Below the pieces are notes generated by a model. It did no database searches. It saw nothing but the letters and a program-made list of their open reading frames with translations, and was not told the DNA's origin. A stretch of 64,000 nt of DNA from Bacteroidales bacterium. Lineage in GTDB: Bacteria > Bacteroidota > Bacteroidia > Bacteroidales > ML635J-15. The stretch is taken from contig JAFZWY010000048.1 in the NCBI GenBank assembly GCA_017617125.1, positions 1-64,000 of the forward strand, read 5' to 3'. The translations under genes and the position numbers were made by a program. Positions 38,490-48,400 of this stretch are shown here, piece by piece (position 1 is the stretch's first letter; each line of letters opens with the position of its first letter).

Positions 38490-39413
38490 ATGCGAAAGAT
38501 ATACTGTATTGGCGAAACCGTTTACGACATAATTTTCCGTAACGGCAAGGCCGTGGAATCATGTCCGGGCGGACCTATTTTGAACACTTCGGTGTCGCTG
38601 GGACGCATGGGCGAAAAAGTTTATGTCGTGGGCGACCAGGCCAACGATGCTATAGGTAATATTATTGCCGACTTTTTGTCGGACAACAACGTGTCGACTA
38701 AGTATCTGACCTTGTACAACGATGCAAAGTCGCGTGTGGCGCTTGCATTTTTGTACGATACGCGTGAACCTGCCTATAGCTTTTACAAAATTCGAGTAAA
38801 CGGAGAAATCAAGATAACGTTCCCTGAAGTGAAGCACGACGACATTGTGTTGTTTGGTTCGTTCACTTCGATAAAGCCGGAAGTCCGCAACGACCTAATG
38901 GCATGCCTGCATCAGGCAAAGGAAGCGGGGGCTATCATCATCTACGACCCGAATTTCCGTCCTTCGCATCTTAAAGACCGCGAACGTGCTTTGCCACTGA
39001 TAAAGGAAAACCTTGCAATCTCCGACATCGTAAAAGGCTCGAATGAGGATTTCCAGCTTATTTATGATTCAAATTCGGCTCTCGATACCAACGAAATAGT
39101 AAAAGGTTATGGTTGCCGTAATTTTATATACACTGCCAACAAGTATGGCGTGAACCTTTTCACTCCCGACTTCCACAAGGTGTTCGACGTGCCGCGCATA
39201 ACACCGGTTTCTACCGTTGGCGCAGGCGACAGCTTCAATGCAGGGCTTATTTATGGTCTTATAAAGCAGAATGTTTATGCTTCCGACCTTGAAAGTTTGC
39301 CGCTCGAAGTGTGGCGCAAGGTTATATATTGCGCAATAAGTTTCGCAACCCACGTTTGCTGTAGCTACGACAACTTCATTAACGAAGAGTTCATTTCAAG
39401 TTTCGACATGTAG
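38490..39413 (+). CDS. PfkB-family carbohydrate kinase (fructokinase-like)
   Basis: 307 aa ribokinase-fold enzyme that phosphorylates a sugar or related compound with ATP. N-terminal signature: CIGETVYDIIF, then CPGGPILNTSVSLGRMG. The C-terminal PfkB signature TVGAGDSFNAGLIYGL carries the catalytic Asp of the GAGD loop near residue 247. The overall length and DPNFRP motif (residue about 152) fit the fructokinase subgroup, but the sugar cannot be told from sequence. First gene of a likely operon with the Schlafen-type gene (2-base gap). Confidence 0.88.
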   Translation: MRKIYCIGETVYDIIFRNGKAVESCPGGPILNTSVSLGRMGEKVYVVGDQANDAIGNIIADFLSDNNVSTKYLTLYNDAKSRVALAFLYDTREPAYSFYKIRVNGEIKITFPEVKHDDIVLFGSFTSIKPEVRNDLMACLHQAKEAGAIIIYDPNFRPSHLKDRERALPLIKENLAISDIVKGSNEDFQLIYDSNSALDTNEIVKGYGCRNFIYTANKYGVNLFTPDFHKVFDVPRITPVSTVGAGDSFNAGLIYGLIKQNVYASDLESLPLEVWRKVIYCAISFATHVCCSYDNFINEEFISSFDM

Positions 39414-39415
39414 TC

Positions 39416-40354
39416 ATGCAGATCGAGGGTAAATATAGTTTCGAATATTACCGCAACCTTGTTGATGACAAGGTAAGTTGCCACGATTCACTATGGTTTG
39501 TCGGAGGTTCGCAGTGGAATGCAGGACAGTCGGCGAAACTTGCTAAAATGGTTTCTGCAATTGCTAATAGTGGTGGCGGCGAACTGATATTCGGAATAGC
39601 ACAGAAACGTTCGCGTGCCGACTCTTTCGAGCCAGTGAAAGGCTTTGATAAAGGCAAAGAGTGGATTTTCCACGAAATCCAGTCGCAAATCGACAATCCG
39701 ATTGCCGACCTTTCGGTAAATATTTGCCCTATGTCGGAGTCCGACGGCAAAATAATCCACATACACATTCCAGCAAACAACAACGCCCCGCACTTGTTTT
39801 CCGACAGCAAGTTCTATCGTTGGAAGAAGGGTAAGTGCATAGTAATGAATGAGTCGGAAATACGCACAGCTTATTTGAAAATCAGTACTTGCGATCTTGA
39901 ATTCCTGGGCGTTACAAACATAAACGGCATACCAACCTTGTCGGGCGGAAAGTTTTCGTCGATGAGTTTTTATCCGAAATTCATGATTCGCAACGCTGGC
40001 AATATTGTTGAAAGGGAGTACAAGGTGGAAATAGCCTTCCCATCGGCATTGTTTGAGGAGACAAACCAGCCGCTTAAGTCGGCGTTTGTACGCCACGAAG
40101 GCATTTACAGTGTGTTCGGACAGCGAGGCAACTATCCAATTTTCCAACAGGAAATTTCCACTATCATCGAGGCAAAAATCACCGTCACAGCTGAAAATGT
40201 CAGCACATTCCTCAACGAATATCTCAACATCTACCTGTATTTCAGCAATGGTCTGAAAAAGCATTCCATCCGTCTTGCCGATACGCTTACATACAATGGC
40301 AAAAGGCTGACAAAAGAGGATTTTGGAAAGGGGATGGGCGTAATATCTATTTGA
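39416..40354 (+). CDS. Schlafen/AlbA_2-type putative nucleic-acid-binding protein
   Basis: 312 aa, cytoplasmic. Residues about 25-150 match the Schlafen AlbA_2 domain: the ANSGGGELIFGIA core (usual family form NT-x-GG-x-l-x-iGv) followed by DGKIIHIHIPANNNAPHLFS and FYRWKKGKCIVMNESEI. The rest (about 160-312) is a predicted beta-rich region with no motif I recognise. AlbA_2 domains are linked to nucleic-acid binding or tRNA/RNA processing in some members; the role here is unknown. It lacks the C-terminal HATPase part found in many longer relatives. It begins 2 bases after the PfkB stop, so the two genes are probably co-transcribed. Confidence 0.7.
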   Translation: MQIEGKYSFEYYRNLVDDKVSCHDSLWFVGGSQWNAGQSAKLAKMVSAIANSGGGELIFGIAQKRSRADSFEPVKGFDKGKEWIFHEIQSQIDNPIADLSVNICPMSESDGKIIHIHIPANNNAPHLFSDSKFYRWKKGKCIVMNESEIRTAYLKISTCDLEFLGVTNINGIPTLSGGKFSSMSFYPKFMIRNAGNIVEREYKVEIAFPSALFEETNQPLKSAFVRHEGIYSVFGQRGNYPIFQQEISTIIEAKITVTAENVSTFLNEYLNIYLYFSNGLKKHSIRLADTLTYNGKRLTKEDFGKGMGVISI

Positions 40355-40373
40355 AAATGTTAAATTACAATTA

Positions 40374-40844
40374 ATGCTCCTGCTTTCTGCAATAGCTGAC
40401 TCTTCCTATCTTTATTCTGGTATGGCGGAAACCTTGTACGAATACGCTTTCGATACCATATTACCCAAGTACACTCCAGAGTTTGATGAAATTATTGCCC
40501 CCAAGAACCTTATTACAGAGCAAGAATCTCTTGAGATTAACTCAGATTTATTTGAAATATACCCTAATCCAACACCAGATCATGTGAATGTGAGATTAAA
40601 TGCCGATGTTTATACTGAAGATGTGAAGGAATATTTCAGTAACTATGGAATTAAATATGGGACAGAGTGTTTGAAACTCGACATAAATCTATACGATATA
40701 AACTCCCGTCTATTGGAAAGTAAGAACTATTACATTGACGAGGAAATAAACATTAATCTTAAGGATTATATTTCTGGAACATACATAATTGAAATAAAGA
40801 ATTGCTTTGATAAGGTTGTCGTACGCAAAATTGTTAAGATATGA
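40374..40844 (+). pseudogene. T9SS type A sorting-domain fragment, probable remnant of a larger cargo gene
   Basis: 156 aa with no signal peptide. Residues about 60-156 form a sorting-domain-like unit: FEIYPNPTPDHVNVRLN, then INLYDINSRLLESKN, LKDYISGTYIIEI and a final KVVVRKIVKI. Sorting domains only work at the end of exported proteins, so a free-standing one without a signal cannot be secreted. The frame is open only to 40344, inside the end of the preceding gene. The simplest reading is a 5'-truncated cargo gene joined here by recombination. Its stop overlaps the next start (ATGA). Base use is more AT-rich than in most neighbours, like the gene after it. It could also be a small real gene of unknown purpose. 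Confidence 0.6.
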
Positions 40845-42778
40845 GAAAGATAGTTTTGATTGCAATATTATATATAGTAGGTATAAGTAATTCATTTTCG
40901 CAGAATATATTTAATAGGATAATAGACCTTAACCGTGACTATATGCATATTTTAGTGTCTCTTACGCCAGTGGATAATGGATATATCATTGTATGTGGCA
41001 CAAGAAATTACGACTTGTTTAATGATATGCGTTGTTCTCTTGTCGCCAGTTTGGATGACCAAGGGAATTATATGTACAATGCTTTCATTGGGGATTCATT
41101 GTCACATACATGGGAAAGTGATTTCGGGCAAGAAATAATAAGGACAGACGATGCAACCTTTAAATATGTTTTTAACAAGGAATATTTAGGCGCATATATC
41201 TGCAAATTCAATGATACATTAGGCATAAAAGAAACAAATATGTTATATTATGCCCTGGACTCTTCTTTTACCGATGAAAACTTTATAAGATTCTCATATA
41301 TAGATGGATATATATATATATATGGAGAAAAGAGAGGTGATACTATAAGCAATGACTTTTTCCATGGCACCTTATGGAAAATAGATTCTTTAAATAATCT
41401 TGTATGGAAACAGGATTTGTTTGAAGAAGAAAATAAACTTAATTGTGGACAAGTACAGAAAACTTACGACGGAAATCTAATATTGGTTGGAAGAATGCTT
41501 TCTAATGCAGGAGAATATTGGCATATAAACAAAGTTGACACTTCTGGTAATACTATATGGTGTAGAGATTATGGCAAACAAGGTTGGAATAATGGTATTG
41601 ATATATTTATCTCCCCTTCCCCTGATTCCTGTTATGTTATAACCGGATTATATCCTGTTTGCTACAGAGACAGATATATGGATGAGCCTAGTTATGCCAA
41701 TTGTCTTCGTAAGATTGATGACAATGGCAATCTTGTGTGGGAAAAAATAATCGAAAATTTTTACAAGACTGGATATATTGGGATACATCCAGAGGAAAGT
41801 AGTTATGATTTACATGTGGATTCAGATGGATACATATATGCTATAAGTACTGGTGTAGCGGCACAAGGACAATCCCTAAAGGGTACTCTAACAAAATTGT
41901 CGCCCAAAGGAGAAATAATGTATCGCCGCTACTATCATCCTCTAGGTCGCAATGCAACAGGAAGCATGTATCTCGGCAGTATCAGCCCAACACCTGATGG
42001 CGGTTTTGTAATGGGTGGATATACGGATTACAACGAGGAGATTGATGAAATGTTTAACGGCTACTATCAGCAGCCGTGGATAGTAAAGACAGACCACGAG
42101 GGGCTGGACGGACTATGCTATACAGAATTACCAGAACTTGATTTTGATGTTTTCATACCAGATACAGTATGTAATCTTGACACAATAGATTGTGTTGTAA
42201 ACATTAGTGGACCATCGGCTCCATATACCCTGGAATTCAGTACAGGGCAAGTAATAGACAGTATATATTATCCGGATGTTTTTGTGCCTAAAGAAATTGG
42301 AATAGATACAGAGATTGTCGGAAATGACAATATGCTGTACCAGTATTCCGAAGTGATAACAGAAGCCACGCTGAAAGACACAATAAGAGAAAACATCATC
42401 GCCAAGCATTATAACATTGCTACACCAACATATCCAGGCGAACAGCAGCTTACAATAACCCTTACCGATTTCTACGGCAATACAAAGACCATCTACAAGG
42501 ACTTGTATGTAAACCATTGCAACGAGGTGGAGGTGGACGAGAATGAAAATGTTGTGCTGTCGGTTTATCCGAATCCCGCAAGGGAAAATATCGTAGTGGA
42601 AGGAGAAAACATTGCAGGGATAGAAATCTGCAACCTGCTCGGCGGTGTTGTTTATGAAACGCAACAATGCAATGGCAATAATATAATATCCACAGAAAAT
42701 ATGCCGGCAGGAAGCTATTTTGTAAGGGTAAGGATGGCGGATGGAAAGGTGGTAACGAAGAAAATTGTGGTGCTGTAG
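40841..42778 (+). CDS. Secreted beta-propeller-like protein with T9SS type A sorting domain
   Basis: 645 aa. Signal peptide MRKIVLIAILYIVGISNSFS. Residues about 25-440 carry propeller-type repeats (LWKIDSLNNLVWKQDLFEE, INKVDTSGNTIWCRDYGK, LRKIDDNGNLVWEKI, TKLSPKGEIMYRRYY). A linker of Ig type follows, then a type A sorting domain from about 572 (VVLSVYPNPARENIVVEG ... KVVTKKIVVL). DNA from 40841 to about 41900 is AT-rich with TTA/ATA/AAA codons. The last third returns to the codon style of the rest of the window, so the gene looks mosaic or partly acquired. The start overlaps the stop of the sorting-domain fragment by 4 bases. Confidence 0.85.
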   Translation: MRKIVLIAILYIVGISNSFSQNIFNRIIDLNRDYMHILVSLTPVDNGYIIVCGTRNYDLFNDMRCSLVASLDDQGNYMYNAFIGDSLSHTWESDFGQEIIRTDDATFKYVFNKEYLGAYICKFNDTLGIKETNMLYYALDSSFTDENFIRFSYIDGYIYIYGEKRGDTISNDFFHGTLWKIDSLNNLVWKQDLFEEENKLNCGQVQKTYDGNLILVGRMLSNAGEYWHINKVDTSGNTIWCRDYGKQGWNNGIDIFISPSPDSCYVITGLYPVCYRDRYMDEPSYANCLRKIDDNGNLVWEKIIENFYKTGYIGIHPEESSYDLHVDSDGYIYAISTGVAAQGQSLKGTLTKLSPKGEIMYRRYYHPLGRNATGSMYLGSISPTPDGGFVMGGYTDYNEEIDEMFNGYYQQPWIVKTDHEGLDGLCYTELPELDFDVFIPDTVCNLDTIDCVVNISGPSAPYTLEFSTGQVIDSIYYPDVFVPKEIGIDTEIVGNDNMLYQYSEVITEATLKDTIRENIIAKHYNIATPTYPGEQQLTITLTDFYGNTKTIYKDLYVNHCNEVEVDENENVVLSVYPNPARENIVVEGENIAGIEICNLLGGVVYETQQCNGNNIISTENMPAGSYFVRVRMADGKVVTKKIVVL

Positions 42779-42837
42779 CCTTGCAATGATTTGCGAGGTT
42801 ATGGATTTGTAAGGAGCAAACACGGAATCAGACCCTG

Positions 42838-42932
42838 CACTTCGACTTCCCTTCGACAAGCTCAGGGGACTGTTCAGGGAACAGTTCAGGGTGACATCCC
42901 GTTTTTTGAACATAGAAACGGCGTTAGCCACA
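42838..42932. repeat. Dispersed repeat modules before the MerR gene
   Basis: cacttcgacttcccttcgac at 42838 begins a module containing aagctcagggg; the same module type appears at 36658. tgttcaggga/acagttcaggg follows, then agaaacggcgttagccaca (42914-42932), matching 12653-12671 in reverse with one difference. No gene. Confidence 0.7.
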
Positions 42933-42968
42933 TAAACATGCTTTGTAGTTCTTTTTGAAAAAAATGCG

Positions 42969-42976
42969 TATTTTTG
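42969..42976 (+). promoter_or_regulatory. -7 box (TATTTTTG) for the MerR gene
   Basis: TATTTTTG matches TAnnTTTG, 20 bases before the ATG at 42997. The nearest upstream TTTG (42942-42945) leaves a spacer of 23, longer than usual. Confidence 0.45.
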
Positions 42977-42996
42977 CATCATAAATTACAAATATT

Positions 42997-43344
42997 ATGG
43001 CAAAGGAAAAAACAAACGAATTCAATCCAAACAAGCTATATTATTCGATAAGCGAAGTAGCTTCGTATCTTGATATTGCCGAGTCGAACATCCGTTTTTG
43101 GGAAAAGGAGTTCGAGGCTTTTGTAAAACCGCAGCGCACAGCCAAGGGAAACCGCCAGTTCACTATGAAGGACATCGAAGTGCTGAAGCAGATAAAATAC
43201 TTGGTAAAGGACTGCGGAATGACTCTTGATGGAGCCAGCAAGCGTCTGTCGAAGAACCGTACCGATGTAGAAGCCAATATGGAAATCGTAAGCAAGCTTG
43301 AGGGAATCAAGGAAATGCTTGTTGGAATAAAGAACGAGATGTAA
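42997..43344 (+). CDS. MerR-family transcriptional regulator (small)
   Basis: 115 aa. The N-terminal MerR winged helix-turn-helix is clear: YYSISEVASYLDIAESNIRFWEKE (residues 14-37) and RQFTMKDIEVLKQIKYLV (53-70). A short coiled helix ends the protein (VEANMEIVSKLEGIKEMLVG), with no effector-binding domain, so it probably acts as a constitutive or helix-dimerised DNA binder. It matches the conserved small MerR protein widespread in Bacteroidota. It may be co-transcribed with the Nif3 gene 125 bases downstream, but that gap is filled with repeat words. Confidence 0.9.
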   Translation: MAKEKTNEFNPNKLYYSISEVASYLDIAESNIRFWEKEFEAFVKPQRTAKGNRQFTMKDIEVLKQIKYLVKDCGMTLDGASKRLSKNRTDVEANMEIVSKLEGIKEMLVGIKNEM

Positions 43345-43469
43345 AGATGGCTAGCAGGCCAACAGTCCAGCAGTCTAACAGGCTAACGGTCTAGCTGTCG
43401 ACTGCCTTTGGTGCTTTTAGCTTTTTGGTATGTGAGCCTGTTTGTCTGTAAGTCTGTTAGACAGAGATA
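43345..43469. repeat. Repeat words (ctaacaggctaac type) between MerR and Nif3 genes
   Basis: Contains cagtctaacaggctaacgg near 43370 and several ctgtttgtctgtaagtctgttag-like pieces. The reverse complement word gcctgttag recurs at 57664-57672. No gene. Confidence 0.55.
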
Positions 43470-44564
43470 ATGAAAGTAAAAGAATTAGTATCCGAACTTG
43501 AGCGTTTTGCTCCATCGAGCCTGCAGGAAAGCTACGACAATGCAGGGCTTAATGTCGGTTTTCCCGATGCAGAGATTGCTGGTGTACTTATATGCGTGGA
43601 TGTTGTTCCCGAGGTTGTCGATGAGGCGATTTCCAAAGGTTGCAACATGATTGTTTCGCACCATCCGCTTATCTTTCCGAGTATCAAGAGGATTACTGGT
43701 GGCAACAATGTGGAGAAGTCGATAATCAAGGCATTGCAGAACAATATTTCAATTTACTGCGGACATACCAACTTCGACAAGGCGCAGAATGGCGTGAGCA
43801 TGAAGATGTGCGAAAAGCTAGGTCTGAAAAATTGCACTGTTATTGATGGTGAAAAGCATTTGTTGCGCAAGATTGCCGTTTTTGTTCCGAAATCACATGC
43901 CGAAACAGTTCGCAATGCAATGTTCTCGGCAGGAGCGGGGACTATAGGCGACTACGACGAGTGCAGTTTCAATGTTAACGGGGTTGGTACTTTTCGCGCA
44001 GGCGAAAATTGCAATCCGTTTGTAGGCGGTATCGGCGAACGCCACAGCGAAGACGAGATTAGGATAGAGGTGATTTGCCCCGATTATTTGCAGTCGCGAG
44101 TAGTGACAGAAATGCTAAAAGTTCACCCATACGAAGAACCAGCGTTTGATGTATATCAAATTGAGAACCAGTGGAATAGTGTGGGTCTAGGTGCTGTCGG
44201 TGAGTTGGAATCGGAAATCACCGAAGATGAGTTGCTTGAAACAGTAAAACGCACTTTCAATGTGGGAAACATCCGCCATAGTGCAAGGACCGGAAGAAAA
44301 ATATGTCGCATAGCAGTGTGTGGCGGCAGCGGAGCTTCGTATATCCGTACGGCAATAGCCATGAAAGCAGACGCTTACATTACTGCTGACATCAAGTATC
44401 ACGACTGGTTTCTGGCCGAAGGAAAGATACTTTTGCTTGATATCGGGCACTACGAAAGCGAACAATTCACAAAAGAAATTTTTTATGACGTTATTGTGAA
44501 AAAAAGCATTAACTTTGCAACCTATTTTTCAGACATAAATACGAATCCGATAAACAATTATTGA
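43470..44564 (+). CDS. Nif3-like dinuclear metal centre protein
   Basis: 364 aa, the long Nif3/YbgI form with a central PII-like insert (about residues 130-235). The Nif3 metal ligands are visible: His64 and His65 (VSHHPLIFP), Asp103 (GHTNFDKAQNGVS), and His327 with Glu331 (DIGHYESEQF), matching the E. coli YbgI pattern. The insert contains the typical HPYEEPAFDVY line near residue 215. The family is nearly universal and is often called GTP cyclohydrolase 1 type 2, but its real reaction is unsettled. It is directly upstream of the zinc-ribbon gene (1-base gap), a pairing repeated across Bacteroidota. Confidence 0.92.
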   Translation: MKVKELVSELERFAPSSLQESYDNAGLNVGFPDAEIAGVLICVDVVPEVVDEAISKGCNMIVSHHPLIFPSIKRITGGNNVEKSIIKALQNNISIYCGHTNFDKAQNGVSMKMCEKLGLKNCTVIDGEKHLLRKIAVFVPKSHAETVRNAMFSAGAGTIGDYDECSFNVNGVGTFRAGENCNPFVGGIGERHSEDEIRIEVICPDYLQSRVVTEMLKVHPYEEPAFDVYQIENQWNSVGLGAVGELESEITEDELLETVKRTFNVGNIRHSARTGRKICRIAVCGGSGASYIRTAIAMKADAYITADIKYHDWFLAEGKILLLDIGHYESEQFTKEIFYDVIVKKSINFATYFSDINTNPINNY

Positions 44565-44565
44565 G

Positions 44566-45318
44566 ATGGCAGAAAACGAAAAGAAAAACGAACTTACTGT
44601 AACCGAAAAACTTAAGAACTTATACAAGCTTCAACTTGTTGATTCTAAACTTGATGAAATAAAGACCCTCCGTGGTGAACTTCCTTTGGAAGTACGCGAC
44701 CTCGAAGACGAAATCGCTGGTCTCGAAACCCGTATCAGCAACTACAAGCAGGAGGTAAAGGACCTGAATGCCCAGATTTCTGTTTCGGAACGCAAGAGAA
44801 TGGAAGCTGATGCTCAGATGAAGAAATATCAGGATCAGCAGAACAACGTAAGAAACAATAGGGAATTCGACGCTCTTACCAAGGAAATCGAAAATCAGGA
44901 ACTTGATATTCAGTTGGCCGAAAAGAGCATCAGGGTTAACAAGGAAGAGATTGAGAATAGGAACAATATGATTACCGATGCCAAGGAACGTCTTGCAGAA
45001 CGTCGCAAAGACCTCGAAATGAAGAAGGTTGAGCTCGAAGGTATCATTTCCGAAACTAAGACCGAAGAAGAAAGACTCAATGCTGAACGTGAGGAAATTT
45101 CCCAGTTAATCGAGCCGCGTCTGCTCTTCGCTTACACACGTATCCGCAACAATGCACGCAACAAGTTGGCAGTCGTTACCATCGAACGTGATGCTTGCGG
45201 CGGTTGCTACAACAAGATCCCACCACAGAGACAACTTGATATCAAGTCGAGCAAGAAGATCATACCTTGCGAATACTGCGGTAGAATTCTTGTAGACCCC
45301 GAAATACTTGAAAAGTAA
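44566..45318 (+). CDS. Coiled-coil protein with C4 zinc ribbon (CT398-like)
   Basis: 250 aa. Residues about 10-185 are a long charged coiled coil (heptad-like runs such as EDEIAGLETRISNYKQEVKD). The C-terminal zinc ribbon uses Cys211, Cys214 (ACGGCYNKIPP), Cys235 and Cys238 (PCEYCGRIL). The family includes Chlamydia CT398 and is annotated as putative nucleic-acid-binding or hook-like protein; the exact function is unknown. It is co-transcribed with the Nif3 gene and ends at a strong terminator. Confidence 0.9.
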   Translation: MAENEKKNELTVTEKLKNLYKLQLVDSKLDEIKTLRGELPLEVRDLEDEIAGLETRISNYKQEVKDLNAQISVSERKRMEADAQMKKYQDQQNNVRNNREFDALTKEIENQELDIQLAEKSIRVNKEEIENRNNMITDAKERLAERRKDLEMKKVELEGIISETKTEEERLNAEREEISQLIEPRLLFAYTRIRNNARNKLAVVTIERDACGGCYNKIPPQRQLDIKSSKKIIPCEYCGRILVDPEILEK

Positions 45319-45330
45319 GAATATTATAAA

Positions 45331-45362
45331 GGAACCTATCTTCGGATAGGTTCCTTTTTTTT
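45331..45362 (+). terminator. Strong intrinsic terminator (UUCG tetraloop)
   Basis: Perfect 10-bp stem ggaacctatc / gataggttcc (45331-45340 with 45345-45354), stable ttcg loop, eight T after it. Ends the MerR/Nif3/zinc-ribbon transcript. Confidence 0.93.
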
Positions 45363-45412
45363 GTCTGAAACCCTAAAAAATAGAAATAATATTCACTAAA
45401 AATGAGAGAGTT

Positions 45413-48400
45413 ATGAATAGAATTTTATCATTGATTTTTGTTGCTTGTATTGCGTTGCTCTTCGGAGAAACTTTTGCGCAGACAACTTATAACAAGGTTA
45501 CAAGTGCCGATCAGATTTTCGCTGGAGGCAAGTACCTGATTGTTTATGAGGCAGGAAACGTGGCTTTTGACGGTAGCCTTACTTCGTTGGATGCTATTTC
45601 AAATACCAAGACTGTTTCAATATCGAACGGATCGATTTCTGTTGCCACCAACGATTTCTACTTTACTTTGGGTACTGTGGAAGGTGGCTATTCGGTAAAG
45701 TCGGCAAGCGGTTACTTTATCGGTAATACTAGTAATGCTAACACGGTTAAGTTCAGCACCACAGAAGCTTATGTGAATGACATTACCTTTTCGACAGATT
45801 CCGTAGAAATTGTTTCTGCAGAAACTCACCTAAGGTATAATACTAATGATGGACAAACTAGATTTAGATACTACAAGTCGACATCGTATACAAACCAGAA
45901 GAAGATTGCTCTTTATGTCGATGTGGCTTCGTTAAGTGACGACCCTGCAATGACGGTAACAGCTCCAGCAAACGGTTCGTTCTTCTTTGCTAACTCGGTA
46001 AATGTAAATCTTGCAATTCGCAATTTCGAACTTGGCGACGACGGCAAGGTAAAATATACTCTCGATGGTGGTGCTGCTCAGTATTCAAATACTGCAGCTT
46101 TCACAATTTCCGACATCGAGGACGGTGAACATACTTTGGCTCTCGAGCTTGTCGACGAGGACGAACTCTCGCTCGAAACTCCGGTTACAGCCGAAGTAAC
46201 TTTCACTATTGATGCCGACTTCTCGACATTGCTCACAATTCCGGCCATTCAGGGTACTGCAGATGTAAACGCACAGAACGGAAACGTTGTCGCAACCCAG
46301 GGTATTGTAACTGCAAAGATTGAACGAGGTTTCTATATCCAGTCGTCGACAGATGCATACAGCGGACTTTATATTTATACTGTTGACCATGTTGGAGATG
46401 TAGAACTTGGCGATATGGTTGTCGTTCGTGGTACAATGGCCGAATTCAACGGTCTGACCGAAATGGGTGACGTTACCGATGTTATCGTAAGAAGCAGCGA
46501 CAATGATCTTTTCGCACCAATTGAAATTGAACTTGGTTCCGCTTTGGAACAGTACGAATCGATGCTTGTAAAGGTTAGCGGAACTCACAACGGAACAATG
46601 CTCAGCACTGCTTGGCAGCTCGAAAACAATGCTAATGATACTATTTATATAGGTGCAGATTGCTTTGCATTCACACCGACTGCAGAAATTGAATACGAAG
46701 TTACTGGTGTACTTTCCTATACCAACAAGCCTACTTACAATGTTGGTTGGGTAGTGCTTCCACGCAGTGCTGCCGACATTGACGAAAACGTTGACGGAAT
46801 AGTTCTTCGCGTTCTTGCTCCAACAGAAGGTTCAACCGTTATGGCCGACAATGTTGAAGTCCAGTTCCGCGTTTACAACTTCGTACTTGGCACCGATGGC
46901 GAGCTGAAATACACCTTGAACGGAGGAGAAGCGCAGTATGTTACATCAGAAGCACCTTTTACTGTAGCAAACCTTGCAAACGGTAGTAACACTTTGGCTT
47001 TCGAACTTGTAACCATGGAAAACGCATCATTGGGAACTCCTGTTACTGCAACCGTAACTTTCGAGGCTCGCCCAAGTGGTAATCTCGCTATCCGCGACAT
47101 CCAGTACACAACTGCCGAGAACGGCGATTCTCCATACAATGGACAGACAGTTACCGTAAGCGGAACAGTTACCGGGTTCAACAACGACAAGTTCTACATT
47201 CAGGATGCCGAGGCAGCTTGGAGCGGACTATACATATATAATACTAATTCGTCGTTGACTCCAGCTCTTAGCGACAATGTAACCGTTACAGGTTCAATTA
47301 CCGAATACAACGGTCTTACCGAAATGAATCCTACTGCCATCGTAAATAATGGCGCATCAACACCAATCAACGGACTTGCACTTGCAAGCATCAGCGAAAT
47401 TGCCGAGCCGTACGAAAGCATGCTCGTTACCGTAACAGGAACATGTACAGGCATCAGTAGTGCAAAGAAGTGGACAATTAGCGACGGCACTTCGATTATC
47501 ATCTTCGGTGTTACATATACTCCTACTGTTGGAACATCATATATAGTGACAGGTATTGTCGACTGGTTCGGCCAGGATGGCATATGGGAACTCAAGCCGC
47601 GTAGCGAAGCCGACATTGTTGTTGGTGGAATAGTTCCTACAATTTCAATAACCAATCCTGTAAACGGAAGCACAGTATATTCTGCAGCAGTAAATGCAAC
47701 AGTCGAGGTGTTCAATTTTACAGTAGGTACCGACGGTAACATTTCGTTCTCGATCGATTCCGAAGAAGCAATCATAGGAACAGCAACTTCTCATGCATTC
47801 ACAGGCCTTACCGAAGGCGAACATACAATCCATGCAAGCCTTATTGCAACCGACCAAAGCGTAGTTGCAACAACAACATCGACATTCACAGTAAACCTTG
47901 CAGGACCGAATTATACTCCTATACACGACATTCAGTACACAACCGCAGAAACAGGCGATTCTCCGCTCAATAACCAGACCGTTTGGGTAAAGGGTGTTGT
48001 TACATCCAACTTTGTAAATACTCCGTATTCCCCAGTTAAGGGATACTCGATTCAGGATGCAAACGAAGCTTGGAGCGGCGTCTGGGTATTCGACTCGATA
48101 AATAGTCCTAATATTGGAGATTCAGTTAAATTGCAGGCTATGGTAACCGAATACTATGGTCTTACCGAGCTTAAGAATGTTGCAAACTATGAAGTATTTG
48201 ATATAGGTGTAGCAAGACCTATTAATGTTACAATCAGCGAAGCAAACAGTGAAGCTTACGAAGGCTGCTATGTCCGTGTAGAATGCGCTCGTAGTACTGG
48301 CAGTACAATGCCTTACGGAAACTGGTCTTGTGTAAATGCTGCAGGAGATACAGTTACATACAGCCACAACTTTGCAAACGGTACGTATACCATAACCAAA

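Noticed and set aside
39416..40844. Defence island built on the Schlafen-type gene
   Set aside because: No nuclease, helicase, methyltransferase or toxin partner is adjacent; neighbours are a sugar kinase and surface cargo genes.
41300..41330. TA-dinucleotide run as a phase-variable tract
   Set aside because: It lies within a coding stretch as YIYIY codons in an AT-rich gene; too short and imperfect to argue for slippage.
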